A stretch of 64,000 nt of DNA from Colletotrichum lupini (Eukaryota > Ascomycota > Sordariomycetes > Glomerellales > Glomerellaceae), in NCBI RefSeq assembly GCF_023278565.1, contig NC_064679.1, positions 3,906,001-3,970,000 of the forward strand, written 5' to 3'. Under the pieces are notes generated by a model. It was not told the origin of the DNA, ran no database searches, and saw nothing but the letters and a program-made list of their open reading frames with translations. Below are positions 37,200 to 50,832 of the stretch, one piece after another. The position numbers and the translations under genes were made by a program. The stretch's first letter is position 1, and every line of letters begins with the position of its first letter.

Positions 37200-39950
37200 T
37201 ATCGAAATACTAAGACGCTAATAACTCGTCGACCTATAGGGATACCTTAGGGGATATACTTAGTAATTCGATCCTACTAGTATTATACTAAAAGACCCCG
37301 AACTATAGTAAGGTCGTCTTAAGGAATACGGATTAAATATTATTAACTTAAAGATCCGAAATATATATATTAATATAAGTATTACCCTTATTAGTACCTA
37401 ACTAATATAATATAGCCTTAACGAAATACCTAATCGACTATAGAGCATAATTAATACCCTAATATCGTAGCGGTAAAATAAGAGGTTTAGAGAGATTAAA
37501 AAAGATATTTTAAAGTTATTAAATAAGTTAGAAAATAGGAGGTAGGTTTTGGCTATTCGGAGGGTAATTAATATATTAAAGCGGGATTATTAGTATTTAT
37601 TTAGTAACGGCTACGGCCGGCTATAGTTAGTTCTAAGATCTTATTAAAATATATGATAAAAACTCGATATTAACCTTAATAAACTAGCTTACTTATAAAG
37701 GCGAAGATGGCCCCTAATGAGGCGGACCGGACCCCAAAGGGTTTTTCTTTTAGTTATAATTAAATCTTTTTAAATAAAAAGAGCTACGATCTAACGACCT
37801 TTTTAACTTTACTTAGGCTATATAAATACTATACCCTCTTATAGGGGGTAACGAATTTAATAGCTTAGTTTTATTAAATTATAACCCGTATTCTCTATAA
37901 CCTAATTCTAAAATACTATAGCGCTTTTATTAATAATATCGTAATTAAAGGCCCGCAATCTCGTTATAATAATAAATATTTAACTAACTATCCTAAGATC
38001 CGGTAAGTCGTTTACGAGTACTTCCGGAATATTAATTAGGTCTTAGTTAATATCGAGCTAACTAGTTATACTATTTCTAAAATAAAGTCGTAATAATATT
38101 AGCTATTTGTAGTTATAATAAGCTACTTTTATAATATAAAAAGGAAACGGCCTAATTAAGCTAAAGTCCTTAAGATTCTTAAATAAATAAAATACTTAAA
38201 TATCTCGGAAATTAGATCGTTTCTTAGTATTATTACCTTTTATTACTATTAAATTAAGTATTTTCTTTTTATAATAGCCCCGTTATACTTCTTATTTAAT
38301 AAGAACTAATTTTTTTAAATAAGGAGCGCTATAAATTAAGGTTATAAAAACGCTTAAGAAAGTAATTATTATAACCCCTATTTTAGCTTTATTAAATTAT
38401 AATACTAAAACTAGGCAGATTATTTTTATAATAGATATTAATATTAAAGAATAGGGTAATATACTTAGTTAGATTATTAATAATAAGTATATTATTACTT
38501 AATATAAGAGTAGGATATAGCGTAGGCTAGAACTTAATTATAACTTTAATAAACTTAAAATACGAGGCGTTTTAATAAGCTTAAAGCATTTTTATAATTA
38601 TTTATTTAGGATTAACTTTTTATTAAAAACCGACGCCCGGGTCCTAGTTATTTAAATTAATAATATAATAAATAACTTATTATTAATAATAATAACGCGC
38701 TAGCTCTTTTAAATTAGACTTTTTAAGTTTAAAATTAAGTATATTAATAAGAAAAAGATATTATAGCGGATAGCTTTTTAAAAAAAACCCTAGCTAATTT
38801 AACTTAGTTAAAATAGAGCTTAATAAAGATATTAAGGACTTTATTAACGTACGAGTTTTATAAATACGTATTATAAAGAACTTTTTTTTTTATAATATAT
38901 AGCTATAATAATACTACTATTAATTAAGTATAAGAAATAGATATTCTAGTTAATATACTAGTACTAAATAAATAATAATTAGATCTTTTAAAATAAATCG
39001 CTTATTCTTTTCTTATTTTAAAAAAGTTAGCGAGTATACTCTTTAATTAGTTTAGATATTTTAAATAAATAGTAACGTAATTTATTATATAAAATAAACT
39101 TCTATTTTAATAAGAGACGAAAACTTATCCTTAACTTACTTAAGTAATTAATAATAGGCACTACTAAATAAACCTAATTAATAAAATATATAATAAATCC
39201 GGGTACTAGGGATAAGAGGCTACTTATTTTTATTTTATAAAACAATATTACTAACTAAGAATATATACACTTAAGCTTAAGAGCTAATTACGACTTATAA
39301 AGCTTATTAAAAAGTTAAATTACGACGTTTTAATAACCCCTATATATTTACGGTCCCGATTTATAAACCCTTTTTTAAAGTCTATTTAAATATTTAATAT
39401 ATAAATAAATAAAAGGTTATTAAGGCGTATTATAAGTTTATAAAGTACTTAGAAGTACGGATTATAACGAACGCTACGTCAAAAAATATTATAAAGTTTA
39501 TTTAAAAAGATATTATTTATTATTATAGGATTTATAGTACTCTAATTATTAATAGGGAACGAGAGAATATAGGTACTATTACCTAGCTTAATTAACAATA
39601 TAGTACTTAATAAAAGGTTATATTAGCTTATAACCCTTATACTAACGGGCTCTTTAAAAAGGGTTACTAACTTATTACGTATATATTTTATATTTAGTTA
39701 AATTAAAAAAAAAGAATATTAAACTTATACTTATTACGGCCCTTTTTATAAATAGGATAATTATTAGAATATTATTAAGTTATATACCATTCTATTTTAT
39801 TTATAATCGTTATATAACGACCCCGATTAAAAAAAAACGGTAATTTAGAGGGTACTTAATTAAGAAAATATATATATAACGGATTAAAAAGTCTAGGCCC
39901 GATTATAAGCTTTTACTTTTTTAATAAATAATTAAGAAGTTATAGTTAAT
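37200..39950 (+). mobile_element. Gypsy-2 core nested in Gypsy-1 (gag to integrase ghosts)
   Basis: After the break in the Gypsy-1 RT, a new plus-strand order begins: a gag-like stretch (37.2-37.7 kb), an RT/RNase H region with KTDARVLVI near 38.63 kb followed by the RLF.F.VRHIPGKKH-type block as a ghost, then an integrase-like tract at 39.3-39.9 kb with TAFLINRIIIR and IPFYFIYN (canonical FWADR.T.R..TG.SPFYL.YG). LTRs could not be recognised, so the ends are not defined. Confidence 0.65.
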
Positions 39951-39999
39951 AAGGTTACTTAATATTAAGCCTAAACCCGTAACTAATTTAACTCCTTAT

Positions 40000-42111
40000 A
40001 CTCTTTTTAATTAATAAAATTAGAGCTTAGTAATTTAGTTCTTATTTTTAATATTTAATAAAAAATCGATATATTAATTTTTAAAAAGCTCGATTATTAT
40101 TAATAAGGACCTTTTTATATTTACTTAGCTATTCTAAACGGATTGTTATATTAATTAAAAACGCTTATTAATAACTTATTTATAAGGGCTATTTATATTA
40201 ATAATCGGCTTAAGAAGTTTTTAAAGTCTTTAAAAAGCCTTTATTTATTACCTAACGAGTCTAATTTTTATAATAACTTTATTTCTAACTTAACTAACCT
40301 TTTATTTTTATAAAATAATATAATTAAAGCCGCGACCCTATTTTTTAATTATAACGATAATATAATAAACTTTAGGGATAAAAATACTTAATTACTTACT
40401 AAATAAACCTAATTATAAATAAGAGCCTCTCGGGAGGGGTAAATTATTTCTTATTATTACTAATCCTTAATATAAGCTACGAGTTTTATTTATTAAATAT
40501 TTATTTTATAAAAATATTACTAAATCTTACTAATTTTTTAATTATCTCTTTACCTAGATTTAAAATAAAAATATAAAAGGATAATAAGAAGAGAAGAATT
40601 ATTTTTTAACTATTATAATTAAAAACCCGACGACCTTATTTACTAACTATATTATCGTATTAAAAAAACCCTATCCCTCCCCTTAAATATTAAAGCCTAG
40701 TTCTTTATTTAATTAAGCCCGTTTAATATTTAGTTTAGCCTATATAGCTTCTTATTTTACTTATTTTATTTTAATATACTAATAACCCTTATAAATTATA
40801 AATACGTAGTTTTTAATAAGGTATATTAAAGGGGCGTTTTTAAAAATAAAATCGTACTTATTTTCCTTAGCCTTAGCGTTATTAATATAATTAAAAACTA
40901 TATAAACTAAAATCTTAACTCTTTTAATGTTAATTGAGATTAAAAACGCTATTTTATTACTACTTATTATATAATAATAATAATAACCTTACGTAGGGTC
41001 GGCCCTAGACTATTTAATATCTTATTAATCTTAGCTCTTTTTAAAGTAGTATTTCTTATTTTTAAAATATATATAATTATTATATTAATCGTTGAAATAA
41101 TTTAATAAAAAAACGTATTTAAAATAGGGGACTATTTTTTTAACTAGCTTATTAATATTAAAACCGATATATTTTTAAAAAAAACCGTATATAATAGTTA
41201 TAAAATATAATATTCTAAATACTATAAGCCTAAATAAATAAAGAATTAATAATAAGGGTTCGTTTACTTAATTATTAAAATAGAGGGCTAAAAGGATTAG
41301 TATGATTATAATTAATAAAAACCTAACGGCTTTATAAAAACGATCTATTTATAATACTCCGTTTATAAACGTACTTTTTAATAACGTTCTAATTTATAAT
41401 TAATTATTAAAATATCTAAGCTATTTATCCTTTAGTATACTTATTAACCTAAGGATTTATAATATAAAATTCGGTATAAAGCTCTCTAACTAATTTAAAA
41501 AGAGTTAACTAATTAATAGTTTTAAAAATCTAAAAAAGAGGAATATTAAATTAAAATAAGAATTAAAAAGATTAAATAGAGTAGTACTTATTATAGTTTA
41601 TTTTTTACTAACCCCTTAGAACTTATAATCCTAAGTCTTTAAGGAATTAACTTTTTTAAAAATAAAAAAGAAATATTACTAAGGCTAGACGTTATAATAA
41701 GTAGTTTTAGTAATTTAATATACGTTATTAATAACTAAAACATTAAATATAATAAGTAAATAGATTATATTATTAAAAAAAGAAGAGAGACTAAGTAAAA
41801 AAGAATAATTACGATTAAGAAATTATTATTAAAAGAATAAATAAAAGGGATTAGAGGGATCGGGGGAAGGCCTTTATATACTCCCTCTTAGATCCGAGGT
41901 ATTAAAAAGGAAAGTATTATAAGCTTCTTAACTAATCGACGCTAAATTATAATTATTATATAAAGAGAGGAAGGAATAAATTATAAAATTAGGGCCTTTT
42001 TATTATTTATAATTTAATACTTTTTTTTTTAATTAATAAAGGCTGCCTCGTAATTAATATAAAAGGGTAACTTTTTACTTAGCTACTTAACTTTTCTTTT
42101 TTCCCTTTTTA

Positions 42112-42146
<35 letters not shown>

Positions 42147-45000
42147 GTAGCCGTTTTTAACCTAAATATTCTTTAGTTTTTTCTTATATTTTTAAACCTA
42201 AGTTATTACTTCCCTATAACTACTACTAATTAAACCTCTTTTAAATTTTACTTCTTAATTTATTATATAAATATTAACTTAGCTATTTATAATAGCCTCT
42301 TTTCTCCCTATTGCTTTTTTTAAACTAAATAATAAAAAGAACGTAGTACGAATTTAGGGCTTAATTATAATAAAGAACTTTAAAAGCGATATTAAATACT
42401 AACTAAAAAAGTAGAATCTAAATAAATATATTATTTTTAACGAGACTAACCCTAGGATTATAATAAATACTAAGAGCTCTTAGTTCGTTAATTTTAATAC
42501 GAATTACTAATATAAAGTATATACTAACTATTACTTAAGCCTAGTACCTAAATAAACTAGTTTTCTCTAAGTAATCCTAACCCCTTATAAATTTAATTTT
42601 CCTAATTAGCTTAGTATAAGGGATATACTTCCCCTTTTGAGGGGTAAACTTATTAACGGGCATTTTTAGGTTCTCGTCGAGGTAGTATTTTAACTAGCTA
42701 ACCTCTTAACTAGTTATTTAACTAGCTATTTAGGTAGTAGTTTATATATTAATAGGTTTATTTAGTAGATTTGTTTAGTAAATTTATTTAGTTTAAATAG
42801 AGCTTTGGGCGATATTAGAAGCGATAAGGATAAAAAGAATCTTTATAAGCTCTAATATAAGTAGTAAATATTAACCTATTTAGCCCTTTCTTTAGAAACC
42901 TCCACGTCACTATTAAAGTTTAGAACCTTTATAATTAAGGGCCGCCTCTAACTATTATAATTAACTATTATAACTAACTATTACGGCTAACCTCTATTAT
43001 TAACCTTTTTAACTAGCGCTACTACGTAATAAAAAGGGTAGCTTACTTATTCCGAATTATATAGTAGTTTTCGTATTAAAATTACTATATTACGTTAAGC
43101 GCGTACTTAGGGTATATTACGTATATTATATAATTAAAAAGTATACCGAATTATATAATTTCCCTTTAAAGCGTGATCCCGTTAAGGTCGATCTTTTGCG
43201 CCTATAAAGCTAGAAAAAAACCACTATATACTTCCCTTTTTTAATTAGCGCCCCGAGGCTTTTAAAAATTAAAAAAACGAGAAAACTTAAATAAAATAGA
43301 GCTATTATAAAGTAATAAAAGTCCTAACTAATTATTTTAACTTTTAAGGACGCTTATTATATAAAAACTAAATTTAAAAATACGAAATCGGATTTATAAT
43401 AGAGGTTATAATACGAGACCTTATGTTAATACGTAATATAGTTATGATTAAAAAGGGATAGGAGAGTACTTTTAAACTAAATAAGACCTCTATTTTAATC
43501 CCTTAAACTTAAAAAACTATATAAAGAATTAGGACTTCGGCATACTTAGTAATCTTCCCTTTTTATATTAATAATCCGGGCTATTTTATAAGGATAATTA
43601 TTAATTAATAAGATAGTATAGTTTATTAATACGATCTAAAATAAGATCTTAAGTATTTAAAAAGGATATTCGTTAATAATATCTAAGTACTAAAAGCCTT
43701 TTATAATTAGATTAATATACTTCTTTATATTTAATAACTAATTAACGTAAGCACTTACGTAGTCCTTATAATATAATAACTCAGTAAATAAGAATGCGGT
43801 TTATACGTATTTAAATAGTTTCGTAACGCGGTCTAATATAATGAGCTTAACTTAATTTATAACGTATACTAAATAATTTATAAATACTTTAAATTATTTA
43901 ATAATAAGCTCTATATAGCTTAGATTTAGTAAATTAGCTACGAGTTTTAATATAACGGTTATTACCCTTTTAATATAATAAAACTCCTTTTAAAAAGGTT
44001 TTTTAAAAATATAATATATAATTAAGACTCTAAAAATAGGCCCTATATTAACTTAAATAACTCTAATTACGTTATAACCGATGCTTATAAAATACCGACT
44101 CTTTAAAAATCTAGTTTTTATTTATCTAGCCTTAGATTTACTAAATAAAATTTAAAAATCTATAACTTACGTAATTATAGTTATTATACTCTTATAAACC
44201 CTACGTATTTTAAAAAGACTAAGGATATAACTAAGAGCTTTAATTAAGAACTTACTATTTTTAAAAAGTTAACCCTATTATTTTAATCCTTAAAAATACT
44301 TAAAAATACCTAAAGATTTATAATAAGTAGCGACCCTAATTAGATTTTATAAATAATTAAATTCATAAAGGCTATTAACTAGTATTTAGACGCTGTTATT
44401 AATAATTAACTTATATACCTAATTAATACCCCTAAGACTTATTAAGTTATATAGTCCTTATTAAATATATTACTATTTAAGTTATTATTATACCTTAGCC
44501 CGGCTCTTAATAAAACTAATCTAAGTAACTAGGGAAATAGTTTTTTAAATATTTTAATTAGGGGCGGGGATAGCCCCGCTATAAAAATTCTAATTAAAAT
44601 ACTAAAAGTCTAATTAAAATAAGAAGTTATTAAACGTACCCTCTTTAACTATAATCGGACTATTTAAAAAAATAATAAATACTAATATTAAGGGCTAGCT
44701 AAATTTTATTAAAATCTCTTATAGCGTCGTAATGTATATATAAATAAAGCTAATATTAATAAGAATATGAGGGAGTAATAAGTTAATTAATATAATAACT
44801 TAATTATAAAAGCTATATATATAACTTTAGCCTATACTCCTTAAATACTATTATTAATAAAAAAAACTAAAAAGAATTAGGGTAATAAAAGTTAAAATTA
44901 GGAGATTATTAAAAAAGAATAGGATAAGAACGAAGTAAAAAAAGTAAAGTAAATAAAAAAAGTAAAAAAAATAAAAAAAGTAAATAGAGAGCTTAAAATA
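40000..45000. other. RIP-degraded AT-rich sequence, element unassigned
   Basis: AT-rich throughout, with no frame I could assign to a domain. It should contain the rest of Gypsy-1 and possibly another element. A purine-rich run with GGGATTAGAGGGATCGGGGG near 41.85 kb resembles a polypurine tract but no matching LTR was found. Confidence 0.4.
42111..42144. repeat. (ATT)n microsatellite
   Basis: About eleven uninterrupted ATT units within AT-rich transposon-derived DNA. Confidence 0.95.
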
Positions 45001-45082
45001 ATTAACTATATATAGTAATTAAGACTAATTTAAATAATTTCTTTTTATAAAGAATTGGGGGAAAAAGAAATTAGGGGACGAT

Positions 45083-45482
45083 TAGAATAAAATAAGGTAA
45101 TTAGTCTTAGTAATCCTTTTTAAAACTAATTAAGTTTAGGAATTTATAAAAGAGCTAATTAAAATAAAATATAAAAAAAAGGGCCCCGATTAGAGATAAG
45201 AACTTAGTAACGTAAATTCTTATTTTAATTATATATATACTTTTTAAAATCGAACTAAAGCTTTTTAAATAAATTGTTTTTATATATAATAATATAAAAC
45301 GATTAAGAAATTTACTTTTTTAATTTAGTTAATACTATTTTCTTTCCCTTAGTTATAGCTCTATTAATTAAAACCGTATTAACTTAATTAAAAGAGGTAT
45401 TTTATATTATTTTTATAAGTATTAGTAGTTTTTTTAAAGTACCGTACTACGAGAGTCCCTTATACCCTATACGTTTTTAATA
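45083..45482 (+). repeat. 400-bp LTR family, copy 3 (Gypsy-1 right LTR)
   Basis: Same repeat as 27527-27926 and 31279-32196, in the same orientation. Preceded by a purine-rich tract that fits a polypurine primer site. This copy is the uninterrupted reference for the solo-LTR insertion at 31507. Confidence 0.8.
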
Positions 45483-47787
45483 ATTAAAGAGGTCTTATAA
45501 AACTTTATAATAAAGTCGGGTTACTCTTTATTCTAAGGTACGTTATAAAATAACCTATTTTATATTAGTAGTTATATAGTATTAATATTCTAAATAGCTT
45601 AGTCCTTTAATCCTTATTCCCTAAGTAGCTAGGACGAGCTTTTTAAATACTATTAATATAAAATATTTAAATCTAGAATACTAAAACTAAGCCGTATTTA
45701 ATTAGTTATTTTTTAATTAATATAAAAAATATAAGTACTAAGTACTACGTATTAGAATTATATGAACGAGCGGAGACTAATTTTTAAATAGAAAATAGGA
45801 CGAATAGGGCTTATATTTTAAAAAAACTAAATTAACCTTTTTCTCGAGCTATTTAATAATAACGTTCTTAAATTTACTACTAAACCGAAAAGTATAATTA
45901 AAACCTAAGTACTAAATACTAGTTTTTTTAGAAAAGTGCTTTTAATATAACGTTTATATAGAAGTTTTTAATAAAACCGATATTATAAAAAGTAAAGTAC
46001 TTTATTTTAGGCCCCTTTAGTTTTATAAAAAATATTATATATAATCCTCGTTCCCTTGATAATAATAAAATAAGAGGCCGTTTTAAAATCTACGTTCTCT
46101 AAACTATTACTTTATTAAATAAAATCCGATTTTAAAAGTAATTAGTTATTAATAAAATAAATAGTATTATAATTATTTATAACTATATTTTTAAAAAAGA
46201 GGTATAAGTTAGTAAAGGGAATAGAAAAAATAATAAAATTACTATTCCTATTCCTTTTTATACTTAGCTTAGGGAGTAAACCGATATTAATAATTATAAT
46301 TATAATATTTAGAAAGTAAGTTCTCTTAGAGTTCTTTTTATTATTTAGCTTATTAGTTTTAATTATTTTTTTAAAGCGACCTTAATTATTATTACTTTGT
46401 TTAAAAAGGGGTTTTATATAAATCTAGCCCTTTTAAGTAAGGTCGGTATAGAAATTAATATACTTTTTTTAACTTAAATAGAAAATTATTTTTTAAGCGT
46501 CGTTAGTACTTAGCTAAATATATTCTAACTTCGTTTTACTTATTAAAATAAGCTTTATTTTTATATAATTTATTAATTTTTAATAATAAGTCTTTTTATA
46601 GAGGTAGTTAGTAAACGAGTTAAGAGTCGCTTCGTTTTATTTAAAGAAATCTAAGTAATTTATTAATATTATAAATATTATAAAAGCTCGTGTATAACTC
46701 TTATTATATACTACTTTTTTATATAAAAAGTCGTTAAAATCTTAGTATAATACCTTATATTAAGGATCGCTTCTCTTTTTTATTTTAATTTAATAATTTT
46801 AATAAGCTCTTAGTTAAATTAGTTCAGAGTAAAGCGACGTATAGTTACGTAAAAAAAAGTTTTTAAAACGAGGGTATTTTAAATTTTAAATAGCTTAAGC
46901 TATGTTACTTAACGGTAGGCTAAAAAAAAGTTTTTAATTTAAGTTAATAAGTTAATACTAGAGTTCGCCCTACTTATAACTACGTTAAATTCTTTTTTTA
47001 TAATTATAAACGAACTAGAGTTATTTAGTACGTATTTTTATTTAAAACCCCGGATTATAGTATAAAGGGAATAATTTAAAGAATTAATAAGCTCCTCTTT
47101 CGCATTTTTAAAAATTTCTTAAATAACTATGAAAAAGATTTAGTAATTTATTAATTTATATAATCTCTCTTTTTATAAATAAGAGATTATTTTAAATACG
47201 GTTTATTAAATAAAAAAAGCGTATTTTTTAATAAAACGTACTTAATTCGCTATTATAGTTTTTAGTTTTATTAAAATAATTAGTTACTTAATTTAAGTAA
47301 TTAGTTATTTAATTCGAGCGTTTTTAATAAAAGGTTCGATTATAATCTCGCTTTTTAATTATTTAGTTTATTATTAAGTAAACTCCTCGAGTCTTTATTA
47401 GTATTTAGTTAAGGCCGTTTTATATACTTAATTCTAAATAGTATTTCGTATTTTAACGTATTCCTTAATTAAAAAAATAGACTTAGTAAAGAGTAACGGA
47501 TTTAATAAAAAATTAAAGTCGTTTAGGTTTAATAAGTCCTAAACGTTTTTTAACTAAGCTTTAATTTATAAAATAAAGTATTACTTAGGCTAGTTTTATT
47601 AATAATTAAGCTTTTACTTAAAAATATTAATAATCTTTTTAAAAAATATTAATTTATTTAAAAATAAGATTAATAAATATAATAGGGGTTTAATAATATT
47701 ATAAAAAAGGATATAATAAACTATAATCCTTAAGAAATAACGTTTTAATAAAAATATAGGGGTCTAAGTTAAAGCTAAGTTTATAAT

Positions 47788-47969
47788 TATTATAGAGTTA
47801 TTATAGGGGTATTAATATATATAAAAAAAACGGTTATTTATTAAAAATAGGAAATAGGTATAAAGCTCGTTCTAATATAGAGGGTACGAGCGAAGTAGGC
47901 CTTAGTAATTATATAACTAAGGTTACGTAACGTGCGGTAAGGCTATGGATAGTTGAAGCCATTACGATA
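47788..47969 (-). repeat. Copia-3 LTR, right copy
   Basis: 182 bp, the same length as the left copy, ending CATTACGATA and followed by target duplication GAAGA. Its outer half is less mutated than the inner half. Confidence 0.9.
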
Positions 47970-47974
47970 GAAGA

Positions 47975-50832
47975 GGTGTATGCATCTTGTGATGAACTAT
48001 GACTAAATAACTTCGAGCCAGTGGTAACACCGAGCTAAGCATCTGTTATGGAAACATGATTGCCGATTGATAAACCTAGTTTGGTAAGACGACGGCGAAA
48101 GTGTCGCTGCATGCAAGCTGGTAGGCTCAGAAGCATCATGCACGCTCGCTGCTACTAGTGATCCCCCGTCGGCAATCAAAAGTTCGGGCGACGCGCACAT
48201 CAGCCGAAATCTTGTCGCTGAGACCCTGAGCCACTGTCATGAGGTGGTCGGCAATCGAGATAAGGAAGAAACGGCAGAGCTTAGGCTTTGGAAATGCCTG
48301 GGTATGCAGCGAGGAGGTGTCACGGCTTTTGATGATCAGCTTGTAAACGAGAGTGAGAGAAATAAGTACAGACGGACAATCGTGATCCCACGATTCTTCA
48401 CTATTACGCCTCACACCGTTTCAGAGCGAAAGCCTGCTCATCCTAGTGCCACAACGCTTCGAGAAATGAATGATTGAGCGGAACATCCGTTGCAGGTAAT
48501 TTGCAGAACTCTACGGCATGACGCACAGCTACGATGCATCAGGGCATATTGCAAGAAAAGATGCAAAAGACCGCTACGCCCTTACAGGCAGGTATGCCGC
48601 CACAGTATCCCTGGCAGGAAACTGAACCTAGATGCCATCGTGAAGTGGGGTGAACCCCTGGTCTAACAAACACAGAGCCCCAGTTGAAAAGCAAGAGAGC
48701 GGATAAGTCTTCGGGTTATTCTAGACCGAGGATGAATATGTGCCTTTTGATTCATAGGAACGGCTAAATTCTGATCCCATATCAGTCACAATTTCCTAAG
48801 TGCATAATTGACCAAGATCTTGAATTCCTTGAGGACTGGACCTTGCACTTGGCCTAGCAGTAAGATCAATGGCTTATCAAAGAGATTTCCGCAATTATGG
48901 AAAACCCGTGGAGGCTAATAATTTCGGAGAACCTACGAAAGTCACTCGATAAGTATGCTTTGCAACACGAAGACGGTACTCCTCGTTCAAATTGAAGGAG
49001 ACATTGCCCTTTTCTTTTCTTTTTTTGAATCAACTGCTTAACACTAGCAAGCCCTGTTCAACTCCATCTTTCAGTCGTGTATGGTCAGTCAATTGAGATG
49101 AGTTGCCATCGGACAATCGAAACAACCCCTATCGACAGAAACAATGCCATGTTTGGCCATATAAGCTGGCCAATAAGCCAATGTTAGCCAAGACATGAGG
49201 CTGAATCAGCCAAGGCGCGCGTTTTTCAAAATCACATCATGCTTGTCTGCATGTGAACCGTACCATGTGGCTTCCGGGTTTAAGAAGGAAGGTGAGCCGC
49301 AGGATCGATCATCTATCAAGGCTGTCGACGGATACTCCCGGTCATGTAGCAAAGAGGGGTAAAGCATCCTAGGTTCCGTCGGCTATCAATCTAAGGGGCC
49401 TTTGTTCGGTGATCTACGTCAGCCAATGCCGGCGGGATGGTCATGCAGCATGCAAGTCATGGCCCTGTACCTCTCGACGACACTCCGAAATCGAAATAGC
49501 GTTGATCGAATGGAGCATCTCAAAGTGCATTCGCGTGGCTTGGCTGTCATTCCGGTGCCTTGGAGTTGGGCCACTGCCCCTTGAAGTGTCAAAAGGCTTA
49601 GCCTTAGGCATCGCTAGTACATATAACGTTAAGGTAGTGGGATGTAAGAACCGGCTCTAGAAGTTTCCTAAGTAGATGCGTACTGGTGAGTAGATATTTG
49701 TAACAAACACCCCGTTGAAACTTGTTCTCGCAACTGTGCCTGGTTCAAGTTGGCGATCTATTCTGACTCATCTTATCTCAAGTTTGGGTTTGTGGCTCTA
49801 TTCCGGGATGAAATTCTAGTGAGGAGAATTCAGTTGCGGCATCAAGTGTTTTTGGGCAATTCCAAAGGAAACACGAAATGACTACAAACGATTATTTCAG
49901 AACCAATTGAGTCGACGTGCCGTGCCTGCTGGGAGCTTTGCACGTGAAGCCTCTCGCTCAAACGGGCCTGTCCGGCTATGAGAACCCCCTTCTGGAGTCG
50001 TGGTGTGGGCGGAAGTTCGACAAGGCCCCAGCCTCCCGAGTCCCGCGGTTAACCAAGGATCCTCACCCGAACTGTAAACCCAAGTGGGACCACGAGAGTG
50101 GAAATTTGGAGAAGAGGAGATGGCGGGGTCGCGAAAGACCCGTCAGTTTAGTTCATGGAGTAAAATCCTTGCTTCGAGACAACCGTCCGGTTTTCGTGCT
50201 CGGTCACCGTCCGAATCCTAGACGCGGGGCGGTGTGGAGGGCGTGGAGGGCCGAGTGAAGGCCGACTCCGGAATCTTCCCTCAGGTATCCGTATCTTAGT
50301 CAAGAAAAAGTGCGGGATCTGGGAAAACGCGGGGATTGGCCGGGCGAGGAGTGGGAATCGCGAGATTGGTTTTCACATTGTCGGAAGTAAAATGTGGTCG
50401 GCGTTAATGCTGACACGGAGGAAGTTGGCCATACGATAATTACTTGGCAGAGTTGAACTTTTCTCTTCTCCACTCACTTTTGCAGATTCTTCTTCCTGTG
50501 ATTTGGGGAATTACTCCAATTCTACCCCCTTTTTGCAGCTTGAGTCTTGCGGCGTGCCCCGTGGCTGGAATGCTCAATCTCTTAGTGCGGACTTCACTCA
50601 GACTTCACAATAGTGGACAAGATGGTTGTGTGTTCAGTGGTAAATTTACTTGATTCGCTCGATGTGTTTCAATTCATTATGGCATTAATCCATTCTATTG
50701 ACATAAGTCTTGCCACATACCGTGATTGACACGAGCCTCGAAAAGCATGGCAAGATTGTGGTTTTAGTGTACAATACGCTCTTTGGGGTATCTAACCGTA
50801 TGGTTTCAACTTCACATAATAACTCGCAGCGC
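47975..50832. other. Gene-poor region between Copia-3 and the Dal5-type permease
   Basis: Normal base composition resumes at the target duplication. Short open frames exist on both strands, for example at 48.0-48.5 and 49.4-50.6 kb, but none shows a recognisable domain, signal peptide or splice chain. I see no supported gene. Confidence 0.45.

Larger units (their letters stand above)
31279..45482 (+). mobile_element. Gypsy-1: nested Gypsy element with about 400-bp LTRs
   Basis: Left LTR 31279-31506 plus 32026-32196 (split by a solo LTR) and right LTR 45083-45482 are the same repeat in the same orientation. A purine-rich run with GGGGGAAAAAGAAATTAGGGG directly precedes the right LTR, as expected for the polypurine tract of a plus-strand element. 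The interior begins with a gag-like stretch and reaches an RT fragment near 36.54-36.69 kb before another element interrupts. The 14.2-kb span is too long for one element, so it holds nested DNA. Target duplication is not perfect: GTAAT against ATAAT if the LTR is trimmed to AGAATAG...TTTTTA. Confidence 0.7.
23877..47969 (-). mobile_element. Copia-3: 24-kb nested stack bounded by one Copia element
   Basis: Direct repeats of 182 bp at 23877-24058 and 47788-47969 are flanked outside by the perfect 5-bp duplication GAAGA (23872-23876 and 47970-47974). This shows that the whole AT-rich block is one insertion enlarged by later ones. Minus-strand Copia ghosts lie inside: integrase near 30.5-31.0 kb, reverse transcriptase near 28.7-29.4 kb, and gag-like sequence probably at 46-47.6 kb. 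A purine run (minus strand TTTAGAGAGGTA) abuts the left LTR, as expected for a polypurine tract of a minus-strand element. Subtracting the nested Fot1 element, 400-bp LTR copy and Gypsy leaves about 7.6 kb, close to a normal Copia size. All frames are destroyed by RIP-type transitions. Confidence 0.9.

Noticed and set aside
36692..41900. LTR pair for Gypsy-2
   Set aside because: No direct repeat was found by eye between 36.7-37.0 kb and 40-42 kb, so I did not assign ends.
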